In this document: positions 1-10,085 of the stretch, piece after piece
Layout: every line of letters starts with the position of its first letter
Position numbering within the stretch: the stretch's first letter is position 1
Assembly: GCA_028386065.3 (NCBI GenBank)
Contig: JAKUCV010005608.1
Location: forward strand, 29,708-93,707
DNA: 64,000 nt
From: Turnera subulata
Taxonomy: Eukaryota; Streptophyta; Magnoliopsida; Malpighiales; Passifloraceae
Direction: 5' to 3'
Position numbers and translations under genes: made by a program
The notes under the pieces: model-generated
Databases searched by the model: none
What the model saw: the letters and a program-made list of their open reading frames with translations, nothing else
What the model was told of the DNA's origin: nothing

Positions 1-1100
1 AACCTCTACTGAAGGCCATCTTTTCTAACTGGGGCCATCTTATCTCTTTTCCTCCTTTCTCTCTTATCGAGAATTTTGTTTTCTTTTGGAACTGAGTTTA
101 TTCTACGCTTCTTGCGTACTTTAGATTCATTTGCATACTATACTTGTTCTTTTGGAACATTAATTTGATCAGGAGTACTTGCAGCTGGTATATAAGATTT
201 GGTCACTTTATGTGTCTGGCAATTTCATATCAATTTTCCTGCAAATGAATCATCTTTTGAACTTCAGGTTCACACTAATTTGTTTGAGGATCAAAACTAG
301 ATATTGATATGTATCTCAATAATCTCTTGATCCAGCTGCTTATTTCCTCCCCCTTATGTTGGGTAAACTCCTTCATTTAATTAATAATCAACATACCGAA
401 AATATTCAATATATATTCCCATTCTTCTTTAAAGACCCACTTTATTGTGCTGTGGTGGAGCATTAGGTACATATATTGTACAATCAACGGTCCAAAGATG
501 GGTTCGTGACCATGAACCAATAAAATGGGGAGATTTTATGATAACTTGTTGGCTTGATGCACACAAGTGATGCTGCATGTAAAATACCATTTTCTCAAAT
601 AGTAATATTTCATTAACAATGGTCTTGCAATCAATTAAAGATATTCACCCAGATCTATTTGGGTTTATTGCCAATGATATACATTATTCATTAAAGAAAT
701 ATACCAGTATTATCTAGACATATAGTCTTATAACATAATTAGAGATGTGTACCCGCAAGTGGCTTAATCATTAAAATAAGTGCACACAATGCCAACTTGC
801 ACACAATAGACCATCTAGTCGATGCATCGTAAAAATTACCTAGATGGTCAACACGGCGGATTTATTAGTCCGCGTACATGTACCTGAATTATTCCCACAC
901 ATCTAGTGATTCTAGGCCAACCTCATCTTAGGAAGGCCGAACAATTAGTTTTCGTAGCAAACTAATACATGGAAATTCATTGATTGTAAAAACTTCTGGT
1001 TTTTCAATGGATAACCAAATAAATTTTGTGCATCATTATTGATCCGGGATGGCCCAACCGGTCATGCCAGACAATAAATCCACTAATTAACTTCTAGTTG
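1..1100. other. AT-rich non-coding stretch, no gene recognised
   Basis: No open frame of useful length and no recognised RNA gene. The sequence is unique-looking and AT-rich. It may be the distal part of the repeat-bearing element whose TATA box lies near 1535, but I see no terminal repeat pair that would prove it. Confidence 0.4.
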
Positions 1101-1350
1101 ATCTCAGCTTCGGGCTGTGCAAACTATGTATTTAAACACTTTAAAATTTGCTCGCTTCAGGCTAGTAAAATTTGCTAGCTCCAGGCTAGTGCATTCCAGC
1201 TTCTGGCAGGATGTGGTAAGTTTCAATTACTCGAATATTGTGTATTTAATAACTTAAACTTGCTAGCTTCAGGCTACTATATATGTTCAAGCTTCAGGCT
1301 GCTATATATGTGTCAGCTTCGGGCTGCTATACATGTGCCAATGTTAGGCT
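1100..1350 (+). repeat. degenerate short repeats with core AGCTTCAGGCT
   Basis: The core AGCTTCAGGCT or AGCTTCGGGCT recurs about seven times (near 1106, 1152, 1177, 1197, 1265, 1288 and 1315). The last three copies are spaced 23-27 bp apart and share the tail GCTATATATGT. The block ends about 190 bp upstream of a TATA-like sequence and an ORF with a LINE endonuclease start, so it may be a promoter-type repeat of a retroelement. That role is inference. Confidence 0.6.
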
Positions 1351-1531
1351 TATTTCTGCCACTCATGTCGAAAAAGATCAGAATTATTGAGCAATAACTA
1401 AAAGTGGCGGCCAACTTCTCCAAAAGCAAATCTTCGAAGATTGAAAAACTTTTGGAGTTTTTGTGAAAAATAATACACATTTCCAATCACCGAAAAATCT
1501 TTTGGATCTTTTCGGAGACAGAAGGCTCAGA

Positions 1532-1545
1532 CTATAAAAAGGGGG
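1532..1545 (+). promoter_or_regulatory. TATA-like box upstream of the 1594 ORF
   Basis: A CTATAAAAAGGGGG sequence lies about 55 bp before the ATG at 1594, in an AT-rich leader. The spacing fits a plant RNA polymerase II core promoter. I see no splice site between it and the ORF. Confidence 0.45.
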
Positions 1546-1593
1546 GGAGAGATATGTAATGAAACATACAGAAAATCATTAAGCGATAAAAAC

Positions 1594-2275
1594 ATGCCTT
1601 CCCCAACTACTGTCTTCTTTGTTGAGGGTGCCTCTCTAGGAAGGAGGAATCGGTTAGCATATAGTATGGTAAATGAGCAACAGGAGGAATTACCGAGTGA
1701 GCTCGCAAGAATTCCTCGTTTAGTTTTTGTTGATGAGCTTTATTCATCTAGGTTTTATGTGACTCCAATGGAAGAAACTTTCTTCCTGGAGGACCAAGGC
1801 AATCTAAGAGCTTCTTTTTGTGGCTCAGCTAACTCTATTATATTTTTCTTATCTGATAGAATGCAGGAATTTCAGCTAGAGCCTACTTGTCAAATATTAA
1901 ACCAAAGCAGCTATTATCAGGTTTCTATGATGGCTCGGAGTGTCCCAAGGGTGTCTGGGTTACCACCTACATGGCCTAAGGTACGACTTCTACTATGGAA
2001 TTGTAGGGGTGTAGCTAGAAGGTCCCAAGATTTTGTGCGTACCTTAAGGGATCTGAAGAATCAGTATAAGCCCAATATGGTGTTGATTACTGAAACCTTG
2101 TGGCAACCTACTGAGAATCATGGAGTAATACCACTCCGTTTTCCTCCAACAAATCGGTTTGAGATACCTGGAGAAAATAACATGGGTGGTATGTGGTTCT
2201 CTTAGAACGGATATTGTTAGGGTCAACATCAACAATGAGGCTCAGAGTTTTAGAGTCAATGTTGTACCCAACAGA
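1594..2275 (+). pseudogene. LINE endonuclease fragment fused to an unrecognised 130-residue N-terminus
   Basis: The 203-codon ORF starts with about 130 residues I do not recognise. It continues into LLLWNCRGVARRSQDF and MVLITETLW, which match the beginning of the AP-type endonuclease domain of plant L1 LINE ORF2 (normally ...WNxRG...(20-25 aa)...xETK). After the stop at 2205 the endonuclease homology continues in another frame (TDIVRVNINNEAQSFRVNVV, to about 2270), so the domain is frameshifted and then lost. No reverse transcriptase follows. A TATA box and AGCTTCAGGCT repeats lie just upstream. It could be a 5' fragment of a diverged LINE or a chimera formed by insertion. Confidence 0.5.
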
Positions 2276-3365
2276 TAAATATTTGTCTAAACTTATGTAT
2301 CAGAACAATTCCTCTTTGTGAATGTTCTTCAGTTATGGATCCATTATGCAATAATATGCATGTTTTCCCTTTGCCATTATAACCTCATTCATAGTCACAG
2401 GCACAATTAATTATACTGTCTTATTCGCTTCAGGGAATAGAGCAGTGTCAATCCAACAGGATCTATAATAATTGCTTTTATTACTGTAAGTGGGGGTGTC
2501 TGTACCTCTTCTAGAGCGTAGATATATGATCTTCTAGATCATAGTAAAACTTGCGTTCTTATGCTCTTTTGGAGCGCATTAATGTTTTTCTCATTTTTGA
2601 GATTGTACGATCATAAAATGGCCTCAATAAGAAATAGCTGACATCCACACATAGAACACTCCCCCTCCCCCTTCGATGTCTGTTTGCATTGTCTTCAGGA
2701 CAAATGCCGGAGCCATTATTATAGAAACGATTATAATACACTGTAAAGTAAACTGAATGTAAAATAAAATAATACAATAATTAAACTATTGTAACACATA
2801 ATAATTAAACTGAACATAAAATAAAATTATTCAATATATTGGCTTGCACCTTCAAGGTAAGCAAGAACAGTATCTATCTTCGTGATGGTCATACAATATC
2901 CATCTTCTTGATTGTTATATTTTTTTTTTACAAAGTTTTTTTTCCTCAAAGGTCTGTGGGATCTTTTGACAGTAAGACTTCGAGTCTCTGCTTTATATTC
3001 GCGTTTATTGCGTCTTCCAGACTATTTGCAATCAAATGCATTCAATGCCCATAACAAATTTCTTCCGGAAATTTTAAGGGCCTCCAATATTCGTAACATA
3101 ATGCCAAAATTAAATAAATAAAAGACTTAAATAAATAAACAGGGGCCTTTTTTTTAATTAGCCCAATCAAAATAAATAACCGAAAATTAAATGCAATGGG
3201 CCTTTTATTAATTAGCCCATAAAACAAATGACTGAAAATTAAATGCAATGTAAATTAAAGCAAGAAATTAAATATAATGGACCTCTTCGTAACCCAATTG
3301 GAATTTAAATAAAATATAAATTAAATAAAAGCTTATAATATACGCATACTCGATAAATATTTCGG
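2276..3365. other. AT-rich non-coding stretch with a short tandem duplication
   Basis: No gene is recognised. A unit of about 65 bp (GGGCCTTTT...TTAATTAGCCCA...AAATTAAATGCAAT) occurs twice in tandem from about 3142 to 3255. A TATA-like CTATATAAATTC is at about 3366 in front of the pyrimidine tract. Confidence 0.5.
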
Positions 3366-3375
3366 CTATATAAAT

Positions 3376-3562
3376 TCTCCCCCTCTTTTATTATTATTTT
3401 TTTCTCTCTTTCTCTTTCTTTTTTTTCTCTCTCTCTCCCTTTTTCTTTTTTTTTCTCTTTTTTTTCTTTTATTTTTCTCTCCTTTTCTTTTTCCTCTTTT
3501 CTTTCTCTCCTTTTTTTTTCTCTTTTCTTTCTCTCCTTTTTTTTTCTCTTTTCTTTTTTTTT
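3376..3562 (+). repeat. long polypyrimidine (CT-rich) tract
   Basis: Nearly 190 bases contain almost only T and C in irregular TTTCTC-type arrays. The complementary strand gives a spurious Lys/Glu/Arg-rich frame. It lies between a TATA-like sequence and a GC-rich block, as in the leader of some plant LTR elements. Confidence 0.8.
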
Positions 3563-3569
3563 TAATATA

Positions 3570-4060
3570 CCTGGGCTGGGTCGTGAACAGTACCGGCCCA
3601 GATTTTATTTTTTTAACCAGGCTGGACATAAACAGTACCGGCCCAGCGCCCAAGCCCAGTACCAGGCACGGCCCGAGCTTGCTGACCGGTAGGGTCACTC
3701 CGACCCATCCGGGTCATCTTCCTCAGCTCACGGGTCGCCAGCCTTGGTGTGTTGCAGGCGGCGGCGCGAGGGAGGCAGACGGCACTGGACAAGGGCAGCC
3801 ACGGCAGGGGGGATGCGGCGTCGCGGAGGAGGCTTGCTGGTGGCAGCAGCGACGTCGGCAGGAGGCGGAGGGTGGCTCGGGCAAGGTGGATCCAACGAAT
3901 CACTCGTTGGGTCATCTCCCCTAGGCGGTGCGTCCGACGGTAGGGAAGGATGTGGGCGGTGCCGTTTAGTTGGCGACGGCACGGCGAATGGACTGGTGGT
4001 GGTGGTGATGCGAGTAACGGCCCAGCATGCTTACGAGTGAACAGTGACCTTGGGATGACA
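3570..4060. other. GC-rich block, presumed internal part of an LTR-element remnant
   Basis: Base composition changes sharply from AT-rich to GC-rich. GCCCAG and its complement CTGGGC recur at 3572-3660, with two AACAGTACCGGCCCAG copies. Overlapping frames on both strands (Arg, Ala, Pro or Gly rich) are typical composition artefacts and match no family I know. The block adjoins the LTR-like segment at 4172-4326. Confidence 0.35.
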
Positions 4061-4171
4061 AACTGTTCACTACTCGTTTTCATTTTCCCAGTATTTTTTT
4101 CTTCCTATTTTTCCCTTCATTTTCGCTTTATTTCCTTCTTGACTCGGGTAGAGATCATTCGTGCTGATAAC

Positions 4172-4326
4172 TGTTAATGAAGATGGATTAAAGGAGGAGA
4201 TGGAGAAGAATGGAAGAGGTGAAGAAGAGCCATCGCTCAGTTTTTCATTTCATTTCCAGAATGAACACAATAAATAACAAGGGGGTTGGCACTGTTTTGC
4301 TTGGTACAACAGTGTTCACCCCAACA
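4172..4326 (-). mobile_element. possible LTR, minus orientation, 155 bp
   Basis: The segment begins TGTTAA and ends CCAACA, so it has the 5'-TG...CA-3' ends of an LTR. Read on the minus strand it is followed by GTTATCAGCACGA, resembling the primer-binding region of plant elements primed by initiator Met-tRNA. The GC-rich block lies where an internal region would be. I did not find a second LTR, so this could be one end of a decayed element or a misread boundary. Confidence 0.3.
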
Positions 4327-5678
4327 CGTTTTATAACATAAAAAAATAAATGTTCCACCACATCTAAACTATATCCGCATTGGAAGTCGACAATTCTTTG
4401 TACTAATTTTCAGAAAGATAATAAAGGGAATTAGAAAGAAATAAACCAAAATCTACATGGAGGGAAAGCTTGTCAATCTGCTCACCATATTCTGGTATTG
4501 CTCGAACTATCTCTTCCAAGTCCCGTGTTGACAATTTACTGCCATCTCCACAAAATGGAAGTTAGAGACCAGAAAGAATAGTAAAAATTGAAGATAGCAA
4601 AACATATGATAAGGGTGTTATCAAGGGCGCGCAGTATATAACACAGGGTGCATCACTAGATTGATGGCATAGTTGATTCCTGGAGGACTTTGGAGTTGGA
4701 CTCCTGAAACCATCACCTTTGACCTTTCATAAATTTTAACTAAAGGAAAAGTTGGGATAAATCTGTAAAATGAAAATAATATTAATTGTGTGAGTGATGA
4801 ATAAGGTCCATGTTCTACAGCTTGATAATGACAGCTTTCCCAAAAGGAAAATGATCATGACAACATCAGAGATTGGATTTTAGACATTTTGTTCTTCCCT
4901 AAAAATTTGATCATCTTTTCATGCAATCTTTCACTCGCCTGTAAAACCATTCAATGGTCACATCATGATTGGATTATTAGCTTAGTGAAACAGAATGAAG
5001 ATAGACGAACATGCATCAGCTACATGTGCATGGCGAAGCTCAAGCCAGAGAGGATCATGTTCATCCAGAAAGAACTTCCTCCTTCTCTGGTGGAACCCCA
5101 GTTGTACATTGTACCTGGAGGTTTCAGTTTTTCAGATCCTATTGATGATTAATCCAGCCAATTAGGCAAAGCATTTTACCATATATGAAATCTTACCTCG
5201 TGCACAAACTTATTTCCATCCATACTCAGCAATTCATGGCGCATAGCATCGCAAAACCATTCATGCATTATTGGAAGACTCTAGATATGTAAATTGCAGA
5301 AGGCATTACTAAGCGTTAGGAGAAGAAATGCATCAATCACTAGTGAAGCAACAAGATGTACGCAGAACGTTAAGACATATAACCAGTATTTGCAGATGGA
5401 AACCGGATCCACAGTCCTGTCAGAGTATTAGTAACTCGCATGTCTCTGTCTGAGGGAAGTTGGGGGTTGCTGTTTTATATTGCAGAAGATGATTCCATAC
5501 ACCAGCAGCTAGTTTTGTAGTAATCAAATCAGGAAATGTTGTCATTTTGGATGCATCAAGCGATTGGCAACTCGATAGCGAATGAGAGGAAATTCCTGTA
5601 CATCAAATGAAAAATGTGTTCTTCATCAAGATCTTCTATATCATGAACAACATCATATTGATTTCTCTAAATTCATAC

Positions 5679-7052
5679 TGTTAGAATATAAGTGTGACAG
5701 GTGTATCCCACATCGGAGAGAAAGAGGCCAAGTGAGTAACATATAAGAGAAGTGGACCCATGTACCCAATACCTTGAGGTTTTGGGTTACAGAGTGGTGT
5801 CCTGGTCACGGGTATGGAACTCACTTGGGCCTCGCGTATTGTCTCCTCGGTTTTCGGGCGACTGCCGGTTCTCTACACATGGTAGCGGAGCCGATGGTTC
5901 GGCTGGGACGGAATGGTTTGCAACATGGTCATGCTCCCGTGGTTGCTACCCCCACGTGGAATGAAGAGCGGTTGGGCTCTTGGACCAAGCTCGATTGGAG
6001 TTGTAAGGCATGGCTCCGGATAAGAGTGGTATCGGCAGGCGCATGCTTCTAAGTGGTTGTGGGCCCTCGGCCTAAGTGAAGTTGTAAGTCGTGGCTCCCG
6101 ATGGAATGAGCTCTTGGAGCATCGGCAAACGTGTGCTCTTGGAATGGGCTTGATGGCAGAGTGGGCTCTTGGTGATGTTGCGAAAGTTTTCGAAATGTTT
6201 TCGTTGAAGGGGGAGTAGGCCGTGGTCGGATATGGAAGAGTCTCACACTTGAGGTGGAGATTGTTAGAATATAAGTGTGAGAGGTGTATCCCACATCGGT
6301 GAGAAAGAGGCCAAGTGATTAACATATAAGTGAAGTGGACCCATATACCCAATACCTTGAGGTTTTGGGTTACAGAGTGGTGTCCTGGTCACGCGTATGG
6401 AACTCACTTGAGCCTCGTGTATTGTCTTCCCGGTTTTCGGGTGACTCCCAGTTCTCTACACGACCGCTCTTGGTAGCGGAGTGGATGGTTCGGCTGGGAC
6501 GGAATGGTTTGCAACATGGTGATGCTCCCGTGGTTGCTGCCCCCACGTGGAACGAAGAGCGGTTGGGCTCTTGGACCAAGCTCGATTGGAGTTGTAAGGC
6601 GTGGCTCCGGATAAGAGTGGTATCGGCAGGCGCATGCTTCTAAGTGGCTGTTGGCCCTCGGCCTAAGTGAAGTTGTAAGTCGTGGCTCCCGATGGAATGA
6701 GCTCTTGGAGCATCGGCAGACGCGTGCTCCTGGAATGGGCTTGATGGCAGAGTGGGCTCTTGGTGATGTTGCGAAAGTTTCCGAAATGTTTCCGTTGAAG
6801 GGGGAGTAGGCCCGTGGTCCGATATGGAAGAGTCTCACACTTGAGGGGGAGATTATTAGAATATAAGTGTGAGAGGTGTATCCCACATCGGTGAGAAAGA
6901 GGCCAAGTGAGTAACATATAAGTGAAGTGGACCCATGTACCCAATACCTTGAGGTTTTGGATTACAGAGTGATGTCCTGGTCACGCGTATGGAACTCACT
7001 TGGGCTTCGCGTATTGTCTACCCGGTTTTCGGGCGACTCCCGGTTCTCAACA
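5679..7052 (+). mobile_element. TRIM element with three LTRs and two internal regions
   Basis: LTRs lie at 5679-5877, 6262-6460 and 6854-7052 (about 199 bp, TGTTAGAATATA...CTCTACA). Two internal regions lie at about 5880-6261 and 6471-6853. Each internal region starts with TGGTAGCGGAGC, resembling the initiator Met-tRNA primer site, and ends with a purine tract (TTGAGGGGGAGAT) before the next LTR. A 5 bp target duplication CATAC lies at 5674-5678 and 7053-7057. No retroelement protein is encoded; frames found here are not conserved. It sits in an intron of the Sec1-like pseudogene. LTR3 starts TA instead of TG, and LTR2 has about 9 extra bases before its primer site. Confidence 0.9.
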
Positions 7053-7478
7053 CATACCCTTAGGGAAGCAAACACTCTCGCAATGCGAGATGCCATCACA
7101 TTCAAAACCAAATTACCATGAGCACTGTCCTCCGTGTCAACAAAGAGATTCTCTAATGCCCTTTCATCACCAGTTATGAAACACTTAACAGGAAATTTTG
7201 TGTTAGAACAAAGCATAATCACATGATTCAGCTTCCCATGAGAAAGACAAAGGAGAAATCCAGTTTCCAAGCATACAAATGCTGTTATTGTACAGTCATT
7301 AGTCAGTCTTTCATTTTAAACATCAGTATTCAAAGCTTTCTTTCGCAAATTGCTTATCCATCTAGCAGCACAAACTACTTAAAAAGCTATTCTTAATTTA
7401 ACAACTTTTAACTATTACAATCTGTTAGCATCATGGTCAATGCAGGCCATGAGTGTTTTGCAGCATTTTAATAGAAAT

Positions 7479-7555
7479 TGTTAAGAGTATAAGACCAAAA
7501 CTGTCCTGGAGCCTCAACCATTGGCTTAAGCTTTTGGCTGAGATGGTTGCTTGAC
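7479..7555 (+). mobile_element. solo LTR of the short-LTR TRIM family (about 77 bp)
   Basis: TGTTAAGAGTATAAGACC...TTGCTTGACA matches the 79 bp LTR found at 24960 and 26731, with the shared core CCTCAACCATTGGCTTAAGC. No primer site follows, so it is a solo LTR. It lies in an intron of the Sec1-like pseudogene. A clear target duplication is not visible. Confidence 0.7.
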
Positions 7556-8033
7556 AAAAAACATGAATATGCTGCTATAATGTGCATACCTGGCTGTCCA
7601 TTGCCAAATACTCCACGTTCATCTGCAAATTTATGCAACGGAAAGAAAACTATAATTATTTGCCCACAAAATATCAACCAACTGAAGCAGCAATCCAATT
7701 TTTAAGCCACAATCAAACGAGGAAGAAGATGAAAGAGTAACCTCTTTCAAGAATATGCGTTGCAACAGAATTCGGTCCTTAGTAATGTGATTAACCATGT
7801 CCCTCAGAGCAGGTGAACTGAACAAGACAAAGGCCCTTAATAGAGTAGAGAACAAGGAAGAAACTGAGTTAGAAGCTGTTTCAGAATTCTCCCAAGACTT
7901 AAACCAATGAAACTAAACCTTGCAATGTAGAGCAATAACTTCCCGCACATACGTCCTGCAGAATGGTGTTTTTCCTTCCACTTCTGGCACTTAACTATGC
8001 TGCAAATAAGTAAAAAACCATTACTTAGATAAA

Positions 8034-8121
8034 TCAAGGAGCACCATAAGTTTTCACCAAAAAAGATAAGCGACTAAATCAAGGAGCACCATAAGTTTTC
8101 ACCAAAAAAGATAAGCGACCA
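8034..8121 (+). repeat. 44 bp tandem duplication
   Basis: Two adjacent copies of ATCAAGGAGCACCATAAG...AAAAGATAAGCGAC, nearly identical, with no coding content. Confidence 0.85.
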
Positions 8122-8449
8122 TCAAAGGTTATGCAATTTCTCTCCAATCAAATACTGCAGAAAAAGCCAATCTGCATAAAGTTTGAGGGAGGGAAGACAT
8201 TGGAGAGGTAATACATATTTAACCTTCATTTGCTTTCCCTTTGTCAGAATTGTTTTTATAAAATAGTTTAATTTCTTATCAGTCACATCCATTTAGTGTT
8301 AACTGTAAAAGATGAAGAGAAATGTGTTTTGTGTGTCTTATTCACAAATACAAGCCCCTATTTATACAAGTTGTATGCTAGTAGCAATATCCTGCAATTA
8401 TACTCAATCCCCTTAATTGTGCAATCACACAATTAGTCTAATCAATCAC

Positions 8450-9169
8450 TCATGTCGCACGGCTATAATCAATCAACAAATACATCTTCACCTCTTTTTT
8501 ATATTTCATCAAGAATACCCATGTCGCACGGCTATAATCATCAACCAAGGTAAGAAAATAATGTGCTCCAGAAAGGGATGCAGTTTTATACGGCCCCCAA
8601 ATATCACAATGCAGTAAATCAAAAGCATGCTCTGATCTATTCAATCTAAGAGGAAATGATAATCGAGTTTGTTTAGCTCTATAACAAGCATCACAAAATG
8701 ATGTTTTCTTAAAATGAGGATCCGTAGATAAATTCGGAACCAAAGAAAGACGATTCATTAGTAGATGCCCCAGTCGTTTATGCCACTGCTCTATGCTGAC
8801 TGTACCGTGTGCCAACAAGGCTTTCTCCCCTAAGATTATGGATTTTTCTCCTTTTTACAAAAGATCAGCTTTGATCTGATTTTCAGGCTAAGAAAAGCCT
8901 TGATTTTTCTCCTATTCTCAAAAGATCAACTTAGATATGATTTTCAAGCTAAGAAAAGCCTTGATTTTTCTTCCCAAAGAAAGACGATCCATTGGTAGAT
9001 GCCCCAGTCGTTTATGCCACTGCTCTATGCTGACTGTACCGTGTGCTAACAAGGCTTTCTCCCCTTTCATTGGTTCCAGATAATATAGCCCTTCATGCTC
9101 TCTACCCACTCCAAACAGCTTCCTCGAGTGTAAATCCTGTATCTCAAAACAATCAGATAAAAAGATCAT
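8450..9169 (-). pseudogene. Copia gag-pre-integrase and integrase-start fragments, duplicated
   Basis: Two copies of the pre-integrase motif HGTVSIEQWHKRLGHL lie at 8990-9060 and 8750-8825. The second continues into FCDACYRAKQTRLSF and DLLHCDIWGPY, the zinc-binding and DxWGP start of the Copia integrase, then LTLVDDYSRATWVF. The segments at 8743-8829 and 8977-9065 are direct repeats of almost 90 bp. The integrase core breaks off at about 8490, and no Asp-Asp-Glu triad can be completed. Confidence 0.85.
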
Positions 9170-9178
9170 AGAGCACTT

Positions 9179-9637
9179 TTAGTCACGAGTCAATTTGCTA
9201 ACTGACAATAGATTGAAATGAAAATCTGGGACCCCAAGGACTTGATTGAGTATCAAATCCTTGTCCAGAGTAACTTGTCTAAAGCCACAAACTTTGGCTG
9301 TCTCACCATTTGGTAAATGTACCAATGGTTTATTTTCACAAGGTATCATATCAGATAGTTGATTGATATTCGGAGTGATGTGACTTGTTGCTCCTGTGTT
9401 AACAATCCAAGGTAGTTGATTAGATGGGTGCAGGCAGTATGGAGAAGAAGTGTCGACAGTTTTGCCTGAAGTAGTAAGCACTGTCGGCACAAATCCTCCA
9501 TCTTTGCTGCCACCATTAGTTTTACCGTCGGCCATGAGGATAGAAAGAAGGTAGATCAAATGTAATCTTCTGATAACCAAAAGTACTAGGGACAATAGAA
9601 AAGAAATCAAGGCTTTTCTTAGCCTGAAAAACAACAA
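9179..9637 (-). pseudogene. Copia protease-region fragment
   Basis: The frame contains LPWIVNTGATSHIT, the plant Copia protease active-site region (normally WxxDSGATxH). The catalytic Asp-Ser is replaced by Asn-Thr, so the protease should be inactive. Downstream GVPDFHFNLLSVSKL matches the typical LxVPxFxxNLLSVSKL motif that follows the protease. The frame opens into the leader repeats at its N-terminus, and no gag is present. Confidence 0.85.
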
Positions 9638-9803
9638 AGTTGATCTTTTGAGAAAAGAAGAAAAATCAAGGCTTTTCTTAGCTTGAAAATCAGATCTAAG
9701 TTGATCTTATGAGAAAAGGAGAAAAATCAAGGCTTTTCTTAGCCTGAAAATCAAATCAAAGCTGATCTTTTGTAAAAAGGAGAAAAATCAAAGCTTTTCT
9801 TAA
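9603..9803 (-). repeat. three 61 bp leader repeats; two inverted copies at 8836-8975
   Basis: The unit begins AATCAAGGCTTTTCTTAGC and ends AAAAGGAGAAA, about 61 bp, three times head to tail between the primer site and protease of the Copia derivative. Two copies in the opposite orientation occupy 8836-8975 between the duplicated pre-integrase segments. Confidence 0.85.
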
Positions 9804-9955
9804 CCTGCTCCGCTACCATATAAAAGATGAAGAGAAATGTGTTTTGTGTGTCTTATTCATAAATACAAGCCCCTATTTATACAAGTTGTATGCTAGTAGC
9901 AATATCCTACAATTATACTCAATCCCTTTAATTGTGCAATCACACAATTAATCTA

Positions 9956-10062
9956 ATCAATCACTCAATCAATCACACCAATCAATCACTCAATCATTCA
10001 CTCTAGAGTCACTCAATCAATCAATTAGTGAATCACTCAATCAATCACTCAGTCAATCAATA
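9956..10062 (+). repeat. simple repeat of ATCAATCACTCA type in the LTR
   Basis: Irregular tandem array of ATCA and CACTCA units in the U3 part of the minus-oriented 5' LTR. The shortened 3' LTR lacks it. Confidence 0.75.
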
Positions 10063-10085
10063 ACAAAATATCCTCCATTATTAAC

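Larger units (their letters stand above)
4457..7837 (-). pseudogene. Sec1/Munc18-family (KEULE-like) pseudogene, exons retained
   Basis: Minus-strand exon pieces match plant Sec1 proteins (KEULE/SEC1A/SEC1B), which bind syntaxins in membrane fusion and cytokinesis. In gene order they are: AFVLFSSPALRDMVNHITKD (about 7742-7837), MNVEYLAMDSQ (7590-7622, exact AG/GT borders), GDERALENLF...VFASLR (7058-7183), FPLIRYRVANRL and MTTFPDLITTKLAAGVWN (5420-5595), MHEWFCDAMRHELLSMDGNK (5197-5280), PPEKEEVL and LDEHDPLWLELRHAHVADA (about 5018-5115), ASERLHEKM (4880-4938), and RDLEEIVRAIPEYGEQIDKL (4457-4550). Single-base frameshifts occur at RL/DASK, LLIL/DRTVDP and EVL/LDEH. The N-terminal and C-terminal thirds are absent. 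Retained introns mark it as a duplicated gene, not a processed copy. Two TRIM-type insertions sit in introns. Confidence 0.85.
8304..10077 (-). mobile_element. rearranged non-autonomous Copia element
   Basis: Read on the minus strand: a 5' LTR (10077 to 9819, starting TGGAGGATATTTTG and containing TATAAATAGGGG), a primer site TGGTAGCGGAGCAGG (9818-9804), three leader repeats, protease and pre-integrase segments, the start of the integrase core, and a shortened 3' LTR (about 8452-8304, ending ...CTTTTACA). The two LTR copies match over about 149 bp. Reverse transcriptase and RNase H are missing, and the pre-integrase segment is duplicated around inverted leader repeats. TTAAC lies beside both ends but not at exactly matching offsets, so the target duplication is uncertain. 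Confidence 0.8.

Noticed and set aside
3366..3698. Minus-strand 110-codon frame, Lys/Glu/Arg-rich
   Set aside because: It is the complement of the polypyrimidine tract; composition alone keeps the frame open.
5752..6944. Several frames of 70-160 codons on both strands
   Set aside because: They lie in the TRIM and recur only because its LTRs and internals are repeated; no retroelement or cellular motif is present.
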